Source: Massilia varians (GTDB lineage: Bacteria; Pseudomonadota; Gammaproteobacteria; Burkholderiales; Burkholderiaceae_D). From it: a stretch of 64,000 bases of DNA. This document shows positions 26,374 through 33,821 of the stretch, piece after piece (the stretch's first letter is position 1; every line of letters starts with the position of its first letter). The DNA is taken from NCBI RefSeq assembly GCF_027923905.1, contig NZ_AP026966.1:2295001-2359000 (forward strand), in the 5' to 3' direction. The position numbers and the translations under genes were made by a program. The notes under the pieces are model-generated. The model did no database searches. It was not told the DNA's origin and worked only from the letters and a program-made list of their open reading frames with translations.

Positions 26374-28275
26374 TTATCGAGATTGGTTGGTTGCCTGCGG
26401 CGGCATGCCTTCGCCGAGGAAGAAGCTGGGGTGGGGCGGCTGGTTGTAGCCGGCGTTCTGGGCCGCCACCTGCACCCGGTACTGGGCGTCGTGCATCAGG
26501 GTCGGCAGGCGGTGCGTGGTCGGCACGGTGGTGCTGAACACCAGCAGGGCGTCGTCGGTGTTGCTGCGCCAGACGACTTCCTCGCGCCAGTCGCCGAACA
26601 GGTCGGCCGACAGCACCGGGTTGGCCTTGGTGCCGTTGTTCGAGGCGGCGTGCAGCGGGGCGGCGTCGAGCAGCAGGTCGAGGCGCTGGGTCTGCGGATT
26701 CCACTTCTCGATCCTGGTGCCGTCGAGCGATTCGCGCAGCAGGTCGCCGTCCCACCAGAGGCCGAAGTTGTAGGCGCGCGGGCGCACCGCGGAGATCTGC
26801 TGGCCCTTGGCGTTGTACAGGCCGCCGGCCGGGTTGGTGATGCCGCCGATCGCGGCCCAGCATTCGTTGCCCGGATGGGCGGCGTCGATGTCCATGCAGA
26901 TGCCGCGGCCGACGTCGATGCTGCTCGGGATGCCCCACAGGACCTTGCCGGTGGCGGCGTCGCGCATCGCGGCGCCGTTGCCCCGGTAGCACTTGGGCGA
27001 CTCGTGCACCATGAAGACCTGCAGGCCGGGCAGGCTCGGGTCGTGCTTGCCGACATGCAGGGCGTCGCCGTGGCACAGGTTCGACGAGTACATCAGCTTG
27101 CCGTCGCTGGCGATCGTGGCGGCGCCGTAGACGATGTCGTCGCGGCCGTCGCCGTTCGCGTCGGCCACTGCCAACCAGTGCGCGCCCTGGCCGGCCGCCT
27201 CGCCGTTGCCGGGGGTGTCGCTGTCGAACACCCAGCGCTGGGTCAGCTTGCCGTCGCGCCAGTCCCAGGCCGCCAGCACGGCGCGCGTGTAGTAGCCGCG
27301 CGCGAACACCGCGCTCGGCCGCTTGCCGTCGAGGTAGGCCACGCCGCCGAGGAAGCGGTCGACCCGGTTGCCGCGATTGTCGCCCCAGGCGGCGCCATCG
27401 CCGCCGCGCGCCGGAGAATAGCCGGTGGTGGCCAGCGCGGCGCCGCTGCGGCCGTCGAACACGGTCAGGAACTCGGGGCCATCCAGGATGAAGCCGTTCT
27501 TGTTGCGGTAGTCGGCCTTGGCATCGCCGATGGCCTTGCCCTGGCCGTCGACGCTGCCGTCGGCGGTCTTCATCATCACCTCGGCGCGGCCGTCGCCGTC
27601 GAAGTCGTAGGCGAGGAAGGTGGTGTAGTGGGCGCCGGCGCGGATGTTCCTGCCCAGGTCGATGCGCCACATGAAGCTGCCGTCGAGGCGGTAGGCGTCG
27701 ATGTAGGTCGAGCCGGTGTGGCCGCTGTGCGAATTGTCCTTGGCATTGGTCGGCTGCCACTTGACCAGCAGCTCGTAGCGGCCGTCGCCATCGAGGTCGG
27801 CCGCGGAGCCGTCATTCACCTGGTAGCTGTAGGCCACGCCGTCCGGGGTGACGCCGTCGGCCGGTTTGCGCAGGGGGATGCTCAGGAAAGCCTGCTGCCA
27901 GGCGGCGACCGGTTTGGCGTCGTCGCCGGCTTCGGCATTGCCGCGCACGGCCCGCACGTTATAGCTTGCGCCCGCTGCGGCGCCCTGGTCGACGAAGTTG
28001 GTGGCGGCCAGCGGCGCATCGTTGAGGCGCTTGCCGTCGCGGTAGAGGTTGAAGCTGGTGGCCGCGTCTTCCTGGCCCAGCGCGCGCCAGCTGACGAAGT
28101 TGCCGTCCTGGGTGTGGATCGCGACCACGCCGCGGTCGAGTCGTTCGAGCTGCTTGCCACCAAACTGGGTGACGGCGGGCGTCGTGCCCGTGGTGGCGCA
28201 GGCGGTACAGGCAAGGGCCAGCATGCCGAGGGCGATGCTGCGCTTGCGGGTGTCGTTACAGGTCTTGGGTGCCAT
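26374..28275 (-). CDS. Rhamnogalacturonan endolyase, PL11
   Basis: This protein of about 633 residues has an export signal (SIALGMLALACTACATTG, possibly lipoprotein). It has the PL11 eight-bladed propeller with several calcium-binding DxDGDG sites: DLDGDGRYELL, DFDGDGRAEVMM and DANGDGRDDIVYG. GITNPAGGLYN and SADLFGDWREEVVWR are also typical. It cleaves the rhamnogalacturonan-I backbone by beta-elimination, supplying substrates for PL26 and GH105. I chose the ATG at 28275, although no strong ribosome site is visible and other starts up to 28332 are possible. First gene of the five-gene leftward operon. Confidence 0.88.
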   Translation of the reverse strand: MAPKTCNDTRKRSIALGMLALACTACATTGTTPAVTQFGGKQLERLDRGVVAIHTQDGNFVSWRALGQEDAATSFNLYRDGKRLNDAPLAATNFVDQGAAAGASYNVRAVRGNAEAGDDAKPVAAWQQAFLSIPLRKPADGVTPDGVAYSYQVNDGSAADLDGDGRYELLVKWQPTNAKDNSHSGHTGSTYIDAYRLDGSFMWRIDLGRNIRAGAHYTTFLAYDFDGDGRAEVMMKTADGSVDGQGKAIGDAKADYRNKNGFILDGPEFLTVFDGRSGAALATTGYSPARGGDGAAWGDNRGNRVDRFLGGVAYLDGKRPSAVFARGYYTRAVLAAWDWRDGKLTQRWVFDSDTPGNGEAAGQGAHWLAVADANGDGRDDIVYGAATIASDGKLMYSSNLCHGDALHVGKHDPSLPGLQVFMVHESPKCYRGNGAAMRDAATGKVLWGIPSSIDVGRGICMDIDAAHPGNECWAAIGGITNPAGGLYNAKGQQISAVRPRAYNFGLWWDGDLLRESLDGTRIEKWNPQTQRLDLLLDAAPLHAASNNGTKANPVLSADLFGDWREEVVWRSNTDDALLVFSTTVPTTHRLPTLMHDAQYRVQVAAQNAGYNQPPHPSFFLGEGMPPQATNQSR

Positions 28276-28368
28276 GGTGTCCGGGGTTGGGCGTCGAGGG
28301 TAGCGCATTCGAGTATTGGATGCCATGCGCACAGTGTCAACAATCGGGGTCTGCGATGGGACATTTAG

Positions 28369-28380
28369 TCAAGCGCTTGA
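28369..28380. promoter_or_regulatory. Candidate LacI-type operator
   Basis: TCAAGCGCTTGA is a perfect 12-bp palindrome with the central CG and flanking AAG/CTT typical of LacI-family operators. It lies about 95 bp upstream of the PL11 start, in the gap between the leftward pectin operon and lldD. The regulator is not in the window; the assignment is inference from the motif. Confidence 0.45.
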
Positions 28381-28514
28381 GCGGATCGTGCGCCCTGTGA
28401 ATACAGCGCAGCGCTCAAGGCGCTGATCGAAGCATCGCCTGAGCAGGGCGGGATATGGACGCTCATGCGCATGGCGGCGTAGACTGTGCGGATTCGTCCT
28501 CTACCAGCCAGACC

Positions 28515-29648
28515 ATGATCATCTCGTCCGCCCTAGATTACCGCGAAGCGGCCCGCCGCCGGCTGCCGCCTTTCCTGTTCCATTATCTCGATGGCGGCGC
28601 CGGCGCCGAGCAGACGCTGCGCAGCAACGTCGACGACCTGCAGGCGGTCAAGCTGCGCCAGCGCGTGCTGCGCGGCTCCGAGCAGCTGGACCTGGGCGTG
28701 CGATATTTCGGCCAGGATTACGGGCTGCCGATCGCATTGGCGCCGGTCGGCCTGACCGGCATGTATGCGCGCCGCGGCGAAGTGCAGGCGGTGCGCGCGG
28801 CTTGCCAGCGCAACATCCCCTTCATCCAGTCCACCGTCTCGGTATGCCCGCTGGCCGAAGTGGCGGCCCAGGCCGACAAACCGATCTGGTTCCAGCTGTA
28901 CGTCCTGAAGGACCGCGGCTTCATGCGCGACGTGATGCGGCGCGCCTGGGAGCTGGGCGCCACCAACCTGGTGTTCACGGTCGACATGCCGGTGCCGGGC
29001 GCGCGCTACCGCGACGCCCACAGCGGCATGAGCGGCCCGAACGGCCCGCTGCGGCGCGTGCTGCAGGCAATGACGCATCCGCGCTGGGCCTTGGATGTCG
29101 GCGTGTTCGGACGTCCGCACGACCTCGGGAACATCTCGGCCTACCGCGGCAGCGCGACCGGCCTGGCCGACTACATCGGCTGGCTCGGCGCCAACTTCGA
29201 TCCGGGCATCGCCTGGCATGACTTGCAGTGGATTCGCGACGAGTGGAAGGGCAAGTTCATCGTCAAGGGCATCCTCGATCCGGAAGACGCGCGCGATGCG
29301 CTGGCCTTCGGCGCCGACGGCATCGTCGTGTCCAACCACGGCGGGCGCCAGCTGGACGGGGCGCTGTCCTCGGCCCAGGCATTGCCGGCGATCGCGGCGG
29401 AAGTGAAGGGCAAGCTGGCGATCTTTGCCGATGGCGGGGTGCGCACCGGGACCGACGTGTTCCGCATGCTGGCGCTGGGTGCAGATGGGGTGCTGATTGG
29501 ACGGGCGTTTGTCTATGCGCTGGCCACGCAAGGGCAGGCGGGGGTGGAGCGGCTGCTGGCGATCATGGAGAAGGATTTGCGGACCAATATGGTGCTGACC
29601 GGGGTGCAGTCGGTCGCCGAGATCGGGCCGCACCTGCTGGCGAAGTGA
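28515..29648 (+). CDS. lldD: FMN-dependent L-lactate dehydrogenase
   Basis: This 377-residue flavoenzyme of the alpha-hydroxy-acid oxidase family is very close to E. coli LldD over its whole length: [10 protein letters not shown] start, [26 protein letters not shown], the GGRQLDG active-site loop and the [12 protein letters not shown] phosphate-binding loop. It oxidises L-lactate to pyruvate at the membrane. The ATG at 28515 gives the usual LldD N-terminus. Its position next to the pectin genes suggests use of lactate released by the RhaD dehydrogenase domain. A fragment of the same gene lies at 31247. Confidence 0.93.
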   Translation: MIISSALDYREAARRRLPPFLFHYLDGGAGAEQTLRSNVDDLQAVKLRQRVLRGSEQLDLGVRYFGQDYGLPIALAPVGLTGMYARRGEVQAVRAACQRNIPFIQSTVSVCPLAEVAAQADKPIWFQLYVLKDRGFMRDVMRRAWELGATNLVFTVDMPVPGARYRDAHSGMSGPNGPLRRVLQAMTHPRWALDVGVFGRPHDLGNISAYRGSATGLADYIGWLGANFDPGIAWHDLQWIRDEWKGKFIVKGILDPEDARDALAFGADGIVVSNHGGRQLDGALSSAQALPAIAAEVKGKLAIFADGGVRTGTDVFRMLALGADGVLIGRAFVYALATQGQAGVERLLAIMEKDLRTNMVLTGVQSVAEIGPHLLAK

Positions 29649-29674
29649 GGCGTATCATAGCGTCCGCAGTCACA

Positions 29675-30460
29675 TCATTTGCAGGAGCGCCTTTTGCCGA
29701 GTTCTTCAATCTGCTTCGTTGTCGTGGTACGCGGCATCGGTTCATCGACAGGAAAACCGTTGGGGCCCAACATCGTTCGCTTGGGTGGCGGCGCGTTAGG
29801 ACAGGCGGGGATGGAAATGGGAAGCGAACCGGCAAGCTCGAACAAACGAGCCCGCAATGGATTGCGCGCCGCGTTGGCTTCGAGCCAGATTTCGTAATAA
29901 CGTCGTCCCTGGAGCCACGAGAGAACCGAGACTGATCTGCCGGAATTGGCCTGGAAGACGGACAACCGGGCCGGCAAGCCGTTGACACGTTCGGGCTCGT
30001 CCTTCGGGTCACGCCAGAGACTGGAACCGTCTGCGGACATGTCGTGCTCGAAAAGCGTCAAGGTATCGCCCTCGGCAGTTTGAAATCCGCGATACAAACG
30101 CGACTGAGTGTCCGTCACGTTCTCCGCACGGCCACCAAGGCTGACAAGCCTGGCGAAAGGAGTATTGCGCAAGTCGACCGGCTCGAAGTCCAAGCCAAGC
30201 GTTGCCACATCCATCGAGACAAATGCGGCTGCATAGCGCTGCAGGTCCGCTTCACACACGCGCAAGAATCCATGGGTTTTTTCCTCAAACGCACGCTGTG
30301 CTTCCTGCTTTTCAAAGCCGGCGGCATTGGGGGGAAGTCCAAGGCCACAGGATTCAGTACCGCCTGACTGCGTATTCGGAACGGCTTGAGCAGCTATAAC
30401 AAGGCTGCTTGCGCAGGCGATCGATGCCCAAGATACAGTCAGTAGCGAATGCATTTTCAT
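29675..30460 (-). CDS. Secreted protein of unknown function
   Basis: This 261-residue protein has a plausible signal peptide (LLTVSWASIACASSLVIAAQA). The mature part contains three Cys and no motif I recognise; CGLGLPPNAAGFEKQEAQ and FQTAEGDTLTLFEHDM may mark a small alpha/beta domain. It belongs to a lower-GC accessory patch between lldD and the DUF3422 gene. Periplasmic location is inferred from the signal peptide. Confidence 0.65.
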   Translation of the reverse strand: MKMHSLLTVSWASIACASSLVIAAQAVPNTQSGGTESCGLGLPPNAAGFEKQEAQRAFEEKTHGFLRVCEADLQRYAAAFVSMDVATLGLDFEPVDLRNTPFARLVSLGGRAENVTDTQSRLYRGFQTAEGDTLTLFEHDMSADGSSLWRDPKDEPERVNGLPARLSVFQANSGRSVSVLSWLQGRRYYEIWLEANAARNPLRARLFELAGSLPISIPACPNAPPPKRTMLGPNGFPVDEPMPRTTTTKQIEELGKRRSCK

Positions 30461-30558
30461 GTGAGTCCAGTTGAGTCGTGCAGCGGAATCAATCGCCCTG
30501 CGTCGTGTAGCTCGGTTCGGTCATAGGCTAGAGTCGAATGTCGCCTTCCAACCGTCGG

Positions 30559-30909
30559 TCAACGGGCGCAGTCGGGAAACCTTGGTTTTGCATCAGGCGG
30601 CGCGCCACATTGTTTGACGCTGGTGGGCAGGTCTTCCATCGTGCGCGACTCTCCGACTTTCAACGAGAACTCGGCAAGGAACTCATGCGTGCAAAGCAGT
30701 ACGGCGTGACCGTTCTTCAAGGGGCCATCCAGGCATGTCGATGAGTACAGGAGAAACGCGCATTCGCCTGATGGACTACGATCGCAGCGATATGTCGCGC
30801 TGGTCTTTTTGATGACCGGCGTCGATCCTGCTTGCGCCAAAACGACAGGACTTGCCATCACGGCTGCTGACGTTAGCAAAAACAATGCGGCGTTGCGGAC
30901 GATTTTCAT
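30559..30909 (-). CDS. Small secreted Cys-containing protein
   Basis: This protein of about 116 residues has a clear signal peptide (VRNAALFLLTSAAVMASPVVLAQA). The mature part has five Cys in about 90 residues (YRCDRS, GECAF, STCLDG, LLCTHE, KQCGAP, FPDCAR regions), so disulphides are likely. No family recognised. The ATG at 30909 was chosen because it gives the signal peptide directly; the open frame continues upstream into the degraded DUF3422 copy. Confidence 0.6.
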   Translation of the reverse strand: MKIVRNAALFLLTSAAVMASPVVLAQAGSTPVIKKTSATYRCDRSPSGECAFLLYSSTCLDGPLKNGHAVLLCTHEFLAEFSLKVGESRTMEDLPTSVKQCGAPPDAKPRFPDCAR

Positions 30910-30985
30910 GTTTCGTAGCGTGCGGTAAATGCGGCAGTCTAGCAGTGTGATGAGCCAAAAAGACGCGCACATTCTCACCAGCGGT

Positions 30986-31248
30986 CCTAGTGCCCGCGCC
31001 GCCCGATCCGCCGATGCACTATAGCCGCAACTGCTGTGCCGGATGCGCATTCATCGATTCCAGGGCGCGGCGGTTCTGCAGTTCCTGCACGATGCCGACC
31101 CGGGTGCGCAGCAAGTCGTTGATATCAGCGATGCGGCGCGCCAGTGCGTCCTGGCGCGCGCTGACCGCGGCGCAGGTCTGCATGGCCGGCGCCAGGCGGC
31201 GCTCCATGAATTCCTCCACCGTGGGCGTGCTCTCGATCCGCGCCTTGA
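30986..31248 (-). pseudogene. Degraded copy of the DUF3422 gene, 3' part
   Basis: This segment matches the 3' portion of the intact gene at 32162-33487 in the same orientation. The first block starts at the same TAG stop (30987 versus 32162). After it about 160 bp are missing, then a block encodes EEFMERRLAPAMQ...NRRALESMNA, nearly identical to the intact protein. A second small deletion removes about 20 bp near 31230, and the match ends at 31248, where lldD sequence begins. It has no start of its own and is not expected to be functional. Confidence 0.8.
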
Positions 31249-31355
31249 AGTCAAGGGCAAGCCGGCGATCTTTGCCGATGGCGGCGTGCGTACCGGGACC
31301 GACGTGTTCCGCATGCTGGCGCTGGGCGCGGGGTGCTAGCCGGGCGGGCGTTTAC
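31247..31355 (+). pseudogene. Fragment of lldD, 3' part
   Basis: About 108 bases align with lldD positions around 29400-29513, encoding the [20 protein letters not shown] loop. A small deletion and a stop follow just downstream. The fragment is fused directly to the degraded DUF3422 copy, so this is a rearrangement scar rather than a gene. Confidence 0.8.
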
Positions 31356-31371
31356 TTACCAGCGGCGGATA

Positions 31372-31692
31372 TCAGTGCATGGCGCTGCGACTCATCAAAT
31401 AGATAACCAACCAGATAAACAGCATATATAAAACAACGCAGACATTGATTACCAGGCTGAACGCGACAAGCGGGCTGACCGAGCGCCCGGCATGTGAACG
31501 CGCGTAACACACAATCCCCGCCAGCATGCCGAGGAGGCCCGACACGCCTGGGTAAAGTATGGAGTGATGGGTTGCCAACACCGGGGGCAAGACCAATACG
31601 ACGCTGATCACAGTGATGCCTGCGGCAATCCAGCTTACACCCCATTGGTGCGTGCTTTTGCTGTCAAGAGGTAATTCGTCGGGTTGGCTCAT
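31372..31692 (-). CDS. Small inner-membrane protein, three predicted helices
   Basis: This protein of about 106 residues has a hydrophilic N-terminus (MSQPDELPLDSKSTHQWG) and three strongly hydrophobic segments near residues 20-42, 48-65 and 74-98. It has no motif I recognise. It lies in the accessory patch, downstream of and in the same direction as the 79-residue membrane protein at 32046. Coding status rests on length and coherent membrane pattern. Confidence 0.55.
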   Translation of the reverse strand: MSQPDELPLDSKSTHQWGVSWIAAGITVISVVLVLPPVLATHHSILYPGVSGLLGMLAGIVCYARSHAGRSVSPLVAFSLVINVCVVLYMLFIWLVIYLMSRSAMH

Positions 31693-31806
31693 GTCTTAGC
31701 GTTTTACATGCAGTCGTTTCTCGGGAAGTGGCGCTACGGTTCCTCGGACCGCTCCTCGCAACGCACCCAAGCAGTCGACCCATGGTGGACCTGCACGTTC
31801 GCCCGT

Positions 31807-32046
31807 TCAGTGGGAAAGGGCGTAAAACATGTGGCAGATGACGAAGACGACAAAGGCAATCCCGACGTAGGTGGACCACATCATGAATCTTCCTTCCCAG
31901 TTGCCTTCCCTGCTCAGTTGCGCGTAATACGCCCATGCGTTGCCAGGCTGATACGCCTTTCTTCTTCGATGCCTGTGATCGATGATCTGGTTAGGGATCC
32001 CCAGAACGAGGATAAGGACAAGCGCAATCGCTTCTATGGTGAGCAT
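31807..32046 (-). CDS. Small membrane protein, two predicted helices
   Basis: This protein of about 79 residues has a hydrophobic N-terminal segment (IEAIALVLILVLGIP), a basic loop HRHRRRKAYQPG, and a C-terminal helix (TYVGIAFVVFVICHMFYAL). The ATG at 32046 has AAGGG upstream; an ATG at 32079 is in frame but less well placed. No family recognised. A location in the inner membrane is likely. Confidence 0.5.
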   Translation of the reverse strand: MLTIEAIALVLILVLGIPNQIIDHRHRRRKAYQPGNAWAYYAQLSREGNWEGRFMMWSTYVGIAFVVFVICHMFYALSH

Positions 32047-32127
32047 TTCACCCTTCCCGAAATCAGAATCATGGTCCAAGCTTGCCGTTCGGCCCGATAG
32101 CGGGCATCAGAATGGCTCAGTGTACGA

Positions 32128-32149
32128 TCTTGTTGCACTTGCAACAAGA
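32128..32149. other. Perfect hairpin downstream of the DUF3422 gene
   Basis: TCTTGTTGC and GCAACAAGA form a 9-bp stem around ACTT, 12 bases past the stop of the leftward DUF3422 gene. It lacks a clear T-tract on that strand, so it is a terminator-like or RNA-stabilising hairpin. Confidence 0.45.
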
Positions 32150-32161
32150 AGGAGTGGGCTC

Positions 32162-33487
32162 CTAGTGCCCGCGCCGCCCAATGCGCTGATGCACCCGCCG
32201 CTGCGCCACCCACACCCCAATCGCCACCACCGGCACCAGCATCCCCAGCGCCAGGTCCGGATTGATCGGCACCCCGGCCGCCTTGGCCGCCTTGCCCGCA
32301 TAGCCGAGCAGCCCCACAAGATAGTAGGAGATCGCCGCCACCGACAGTCCTTCGACCGCCAGCTGCAGCCGCAGCTGCTGCGCCGCCCGCGCATTCATCG
32401 ATTCCAGGATGCGGCGGTTCTGCAGCTCCTGCACGATGCCGACCCGGGTGCGCAGCAGGTCGTTGGTGTCGGCGATGCGGCGTGCCAGCGCGTCCTGGCG
32501 CGCGCTGACCGCGGCGCAGGTCTGCATGGCCGGCGCCAGCCGGCGTTCCATGAATTCCTCCACCGTGGGCGTGCCCTCGATGCGCACTTCGCGCAGCTCC
32601 TCGATGCGCGCCTTGACCAGGCTGAAATAGGCCTTCGAGGCCGAGAAGCGGTAGCCGTTGTCGAGCACCAGCTTTTCCAGGCGCGCCGCCAGGCGCGTGA
32701 TCTGCGCCAGCAGGCGCTGCTCGTCCTGCGCGCCATGCTCGACGGGCGCCATGTCGCTTGCCACCATGGCGCTGGCCAACGAGGACAGCTCCGCTTCGAT
32801 CGCGTCCAGGTCCATGCCTACCGTGCGCGCGGCGGGCAGGCCGAGCAGGGCCATCATGCGATAGGTCTCGATCTCCAGCACGCGCTGCACCAGGCGTCCG
32901 CCCTGCAGGTGACGCATGCCGAGGTCGCGGATCACGAAGCGGCTGAAGCCGTCGGACTGGATCGCGAAATCGGTCCACAGCTCGGCGCCCTGCATGACCG
33001 AGGAGCCGGCCAGCCCGCTGCGCTCGAACACCGCGCTCAAGCGCGAGGCGTCGGCCGCGCCCTTGACCAGTGCCACGTGGGCCGCCGCCATCAGGCTGCC
33101 CTCCAGGCTGGCCAGCCAGCTGGCGGGCAGGAAGGACAGGGGCACGTGCGAGAAGGCCTCGTACGCTCCCATGTCGGGCGGGAGCGGCGTGGTCACGGTA
33201 TAGGTGGCGAACTCGGTATGGCATTCCCACTTCAGGCGGAAGCTGCCGAAGTCGTGGAAGAAGTGGTTGCTGCCCGGGCTGGGGGCGGCGACGCCGAAGT
33301 GGCCGCACAGGGCGCCCAGCAGCTGGTGCTGGGAGTGGCGGCCCGGCGGACCGGCCTGGCCGCCGTGGTAGACCGCCAGGTGGGTGATCGCCTCGGGAGC
33401 GTCGAGCCGCATGAAAGGGCGCGAGTGGAGTTCGGCCGCGAGTGGCACCCGCAGGGGATGGTTCAGCGATACGTTGGAGTCTCTCAC
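32162..33487 (-). CDS. DUF3422 family inner-membrane protein
   Basis: This 441-residue protein matches the DUF3422 layout: an N-terminal domain beginning NHPLRVPLAAELHSRPF, a central helical region, a coiled-coil-like stretch (MERRLAPAMQTCAAVSARQDALARRI is part of it) and two C-terminal hydrophobic segments (AAISYYLVGLLGYAG and MLVPVVAIGVWVAQ). The biochemical role of the family is unknown. A degraded second copy of its 3' half lies at 30986-31248. Confidence 0.85.
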   Translation of the reverse strand: MRDSNVSLNHPLRVPLAAELHSRPFMRLDAPEAITHLAVYHGGQAGPPGRHSQHQLLGALCGHFGVAAPSPGSNHFFHDFGSFRLKWECHTEFATYTVTTPLPPDMGAYEAFSHVPLSFLPASWLASLEGSLMAAAHVALVKGAADASRLSAVFERSGLAGSSVMQGAELWTDFAIQSDGFSRFVIRDLGMRHLQGGRLVQRVLEIETYRMMALLGLPAARTVGMDLDAIEAELSSLASAMVASDMAPVEHGAQDEQRLLAQITRLAARLEKLVLDNGYRFSASKAYFSLVKARIEELREVRIEGTPTVEEFMERRLAPAMQTCAAVSARQDALARRIADTNDLLRTRVGIVQELQNRRILESMNARAAQQLRLQLAVEGLSVAAISYYLVGLLGYAGKAAKAAGVPINPDLALGMLVPVVAIGVWVAQRRVHQRIGRRGH

Positions 33488-33821
33488 TTAGCGCTTCCCT
33501 TGTAGTTAAGTATTCCTTTTCTCTATTGTGTCATTACTTACGGTTTTGTGCACTGCGTCATTTGATTAATGAAGAACACTCAGGAGCGTGAGCGGAAAGC
33601 GTTGGAAATGATCATCAGACATAGCTTTTACTCACCCGACTCAGTTTCACGGGTTACGTTCCTGCACAAGCGTTGAGCACGATCAGGTGGCATGCGTTTA
33701 GCCGCGCTTTCATTTCTAGGCGAACTCATCTGTCAGCATTTCGTCAGACGTCCGGCCGAGGATCGATCTGTCAAGCCCGCACCATTCTGGTGCATTTTGG
33801 CAATCCATCCAGGAGGAAAAC
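33488..33821. other. Intergenic region without a gene
   Basis: This 334-bp gap is AT-richer than its surroundings and separates divergently transcribed genes. I see no supported small ORF and no convincing promoter hexamers. A short perfect hairpin, GCACCA-TTC-TGGTGC (33779-33793), precedes the strong AGGAGGA ribosome site of the next gene. Confidence 0.5.

Noticed and set aside
25139..27760. Upstream extension of the PL26 frame to about 1779 codons
   Set aside because: The extension overlaps the DUF4861 and PL11 genes in another frame and is Arg/Pro-rich; the Tat signal at 25138 marks the real start.
28381..28440. Further operator copies in CAGCGCTCAAGGCGCTGA
   Set aside because: The arms are imperfect and GC-driven; they do not match the upstream palindrome.
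31372..32046. Accessory patch as a mobile element
   Set aside because: No transposase, integrase, terminal repeats or attachment sites were seen; only unusual composition and gene fragments.
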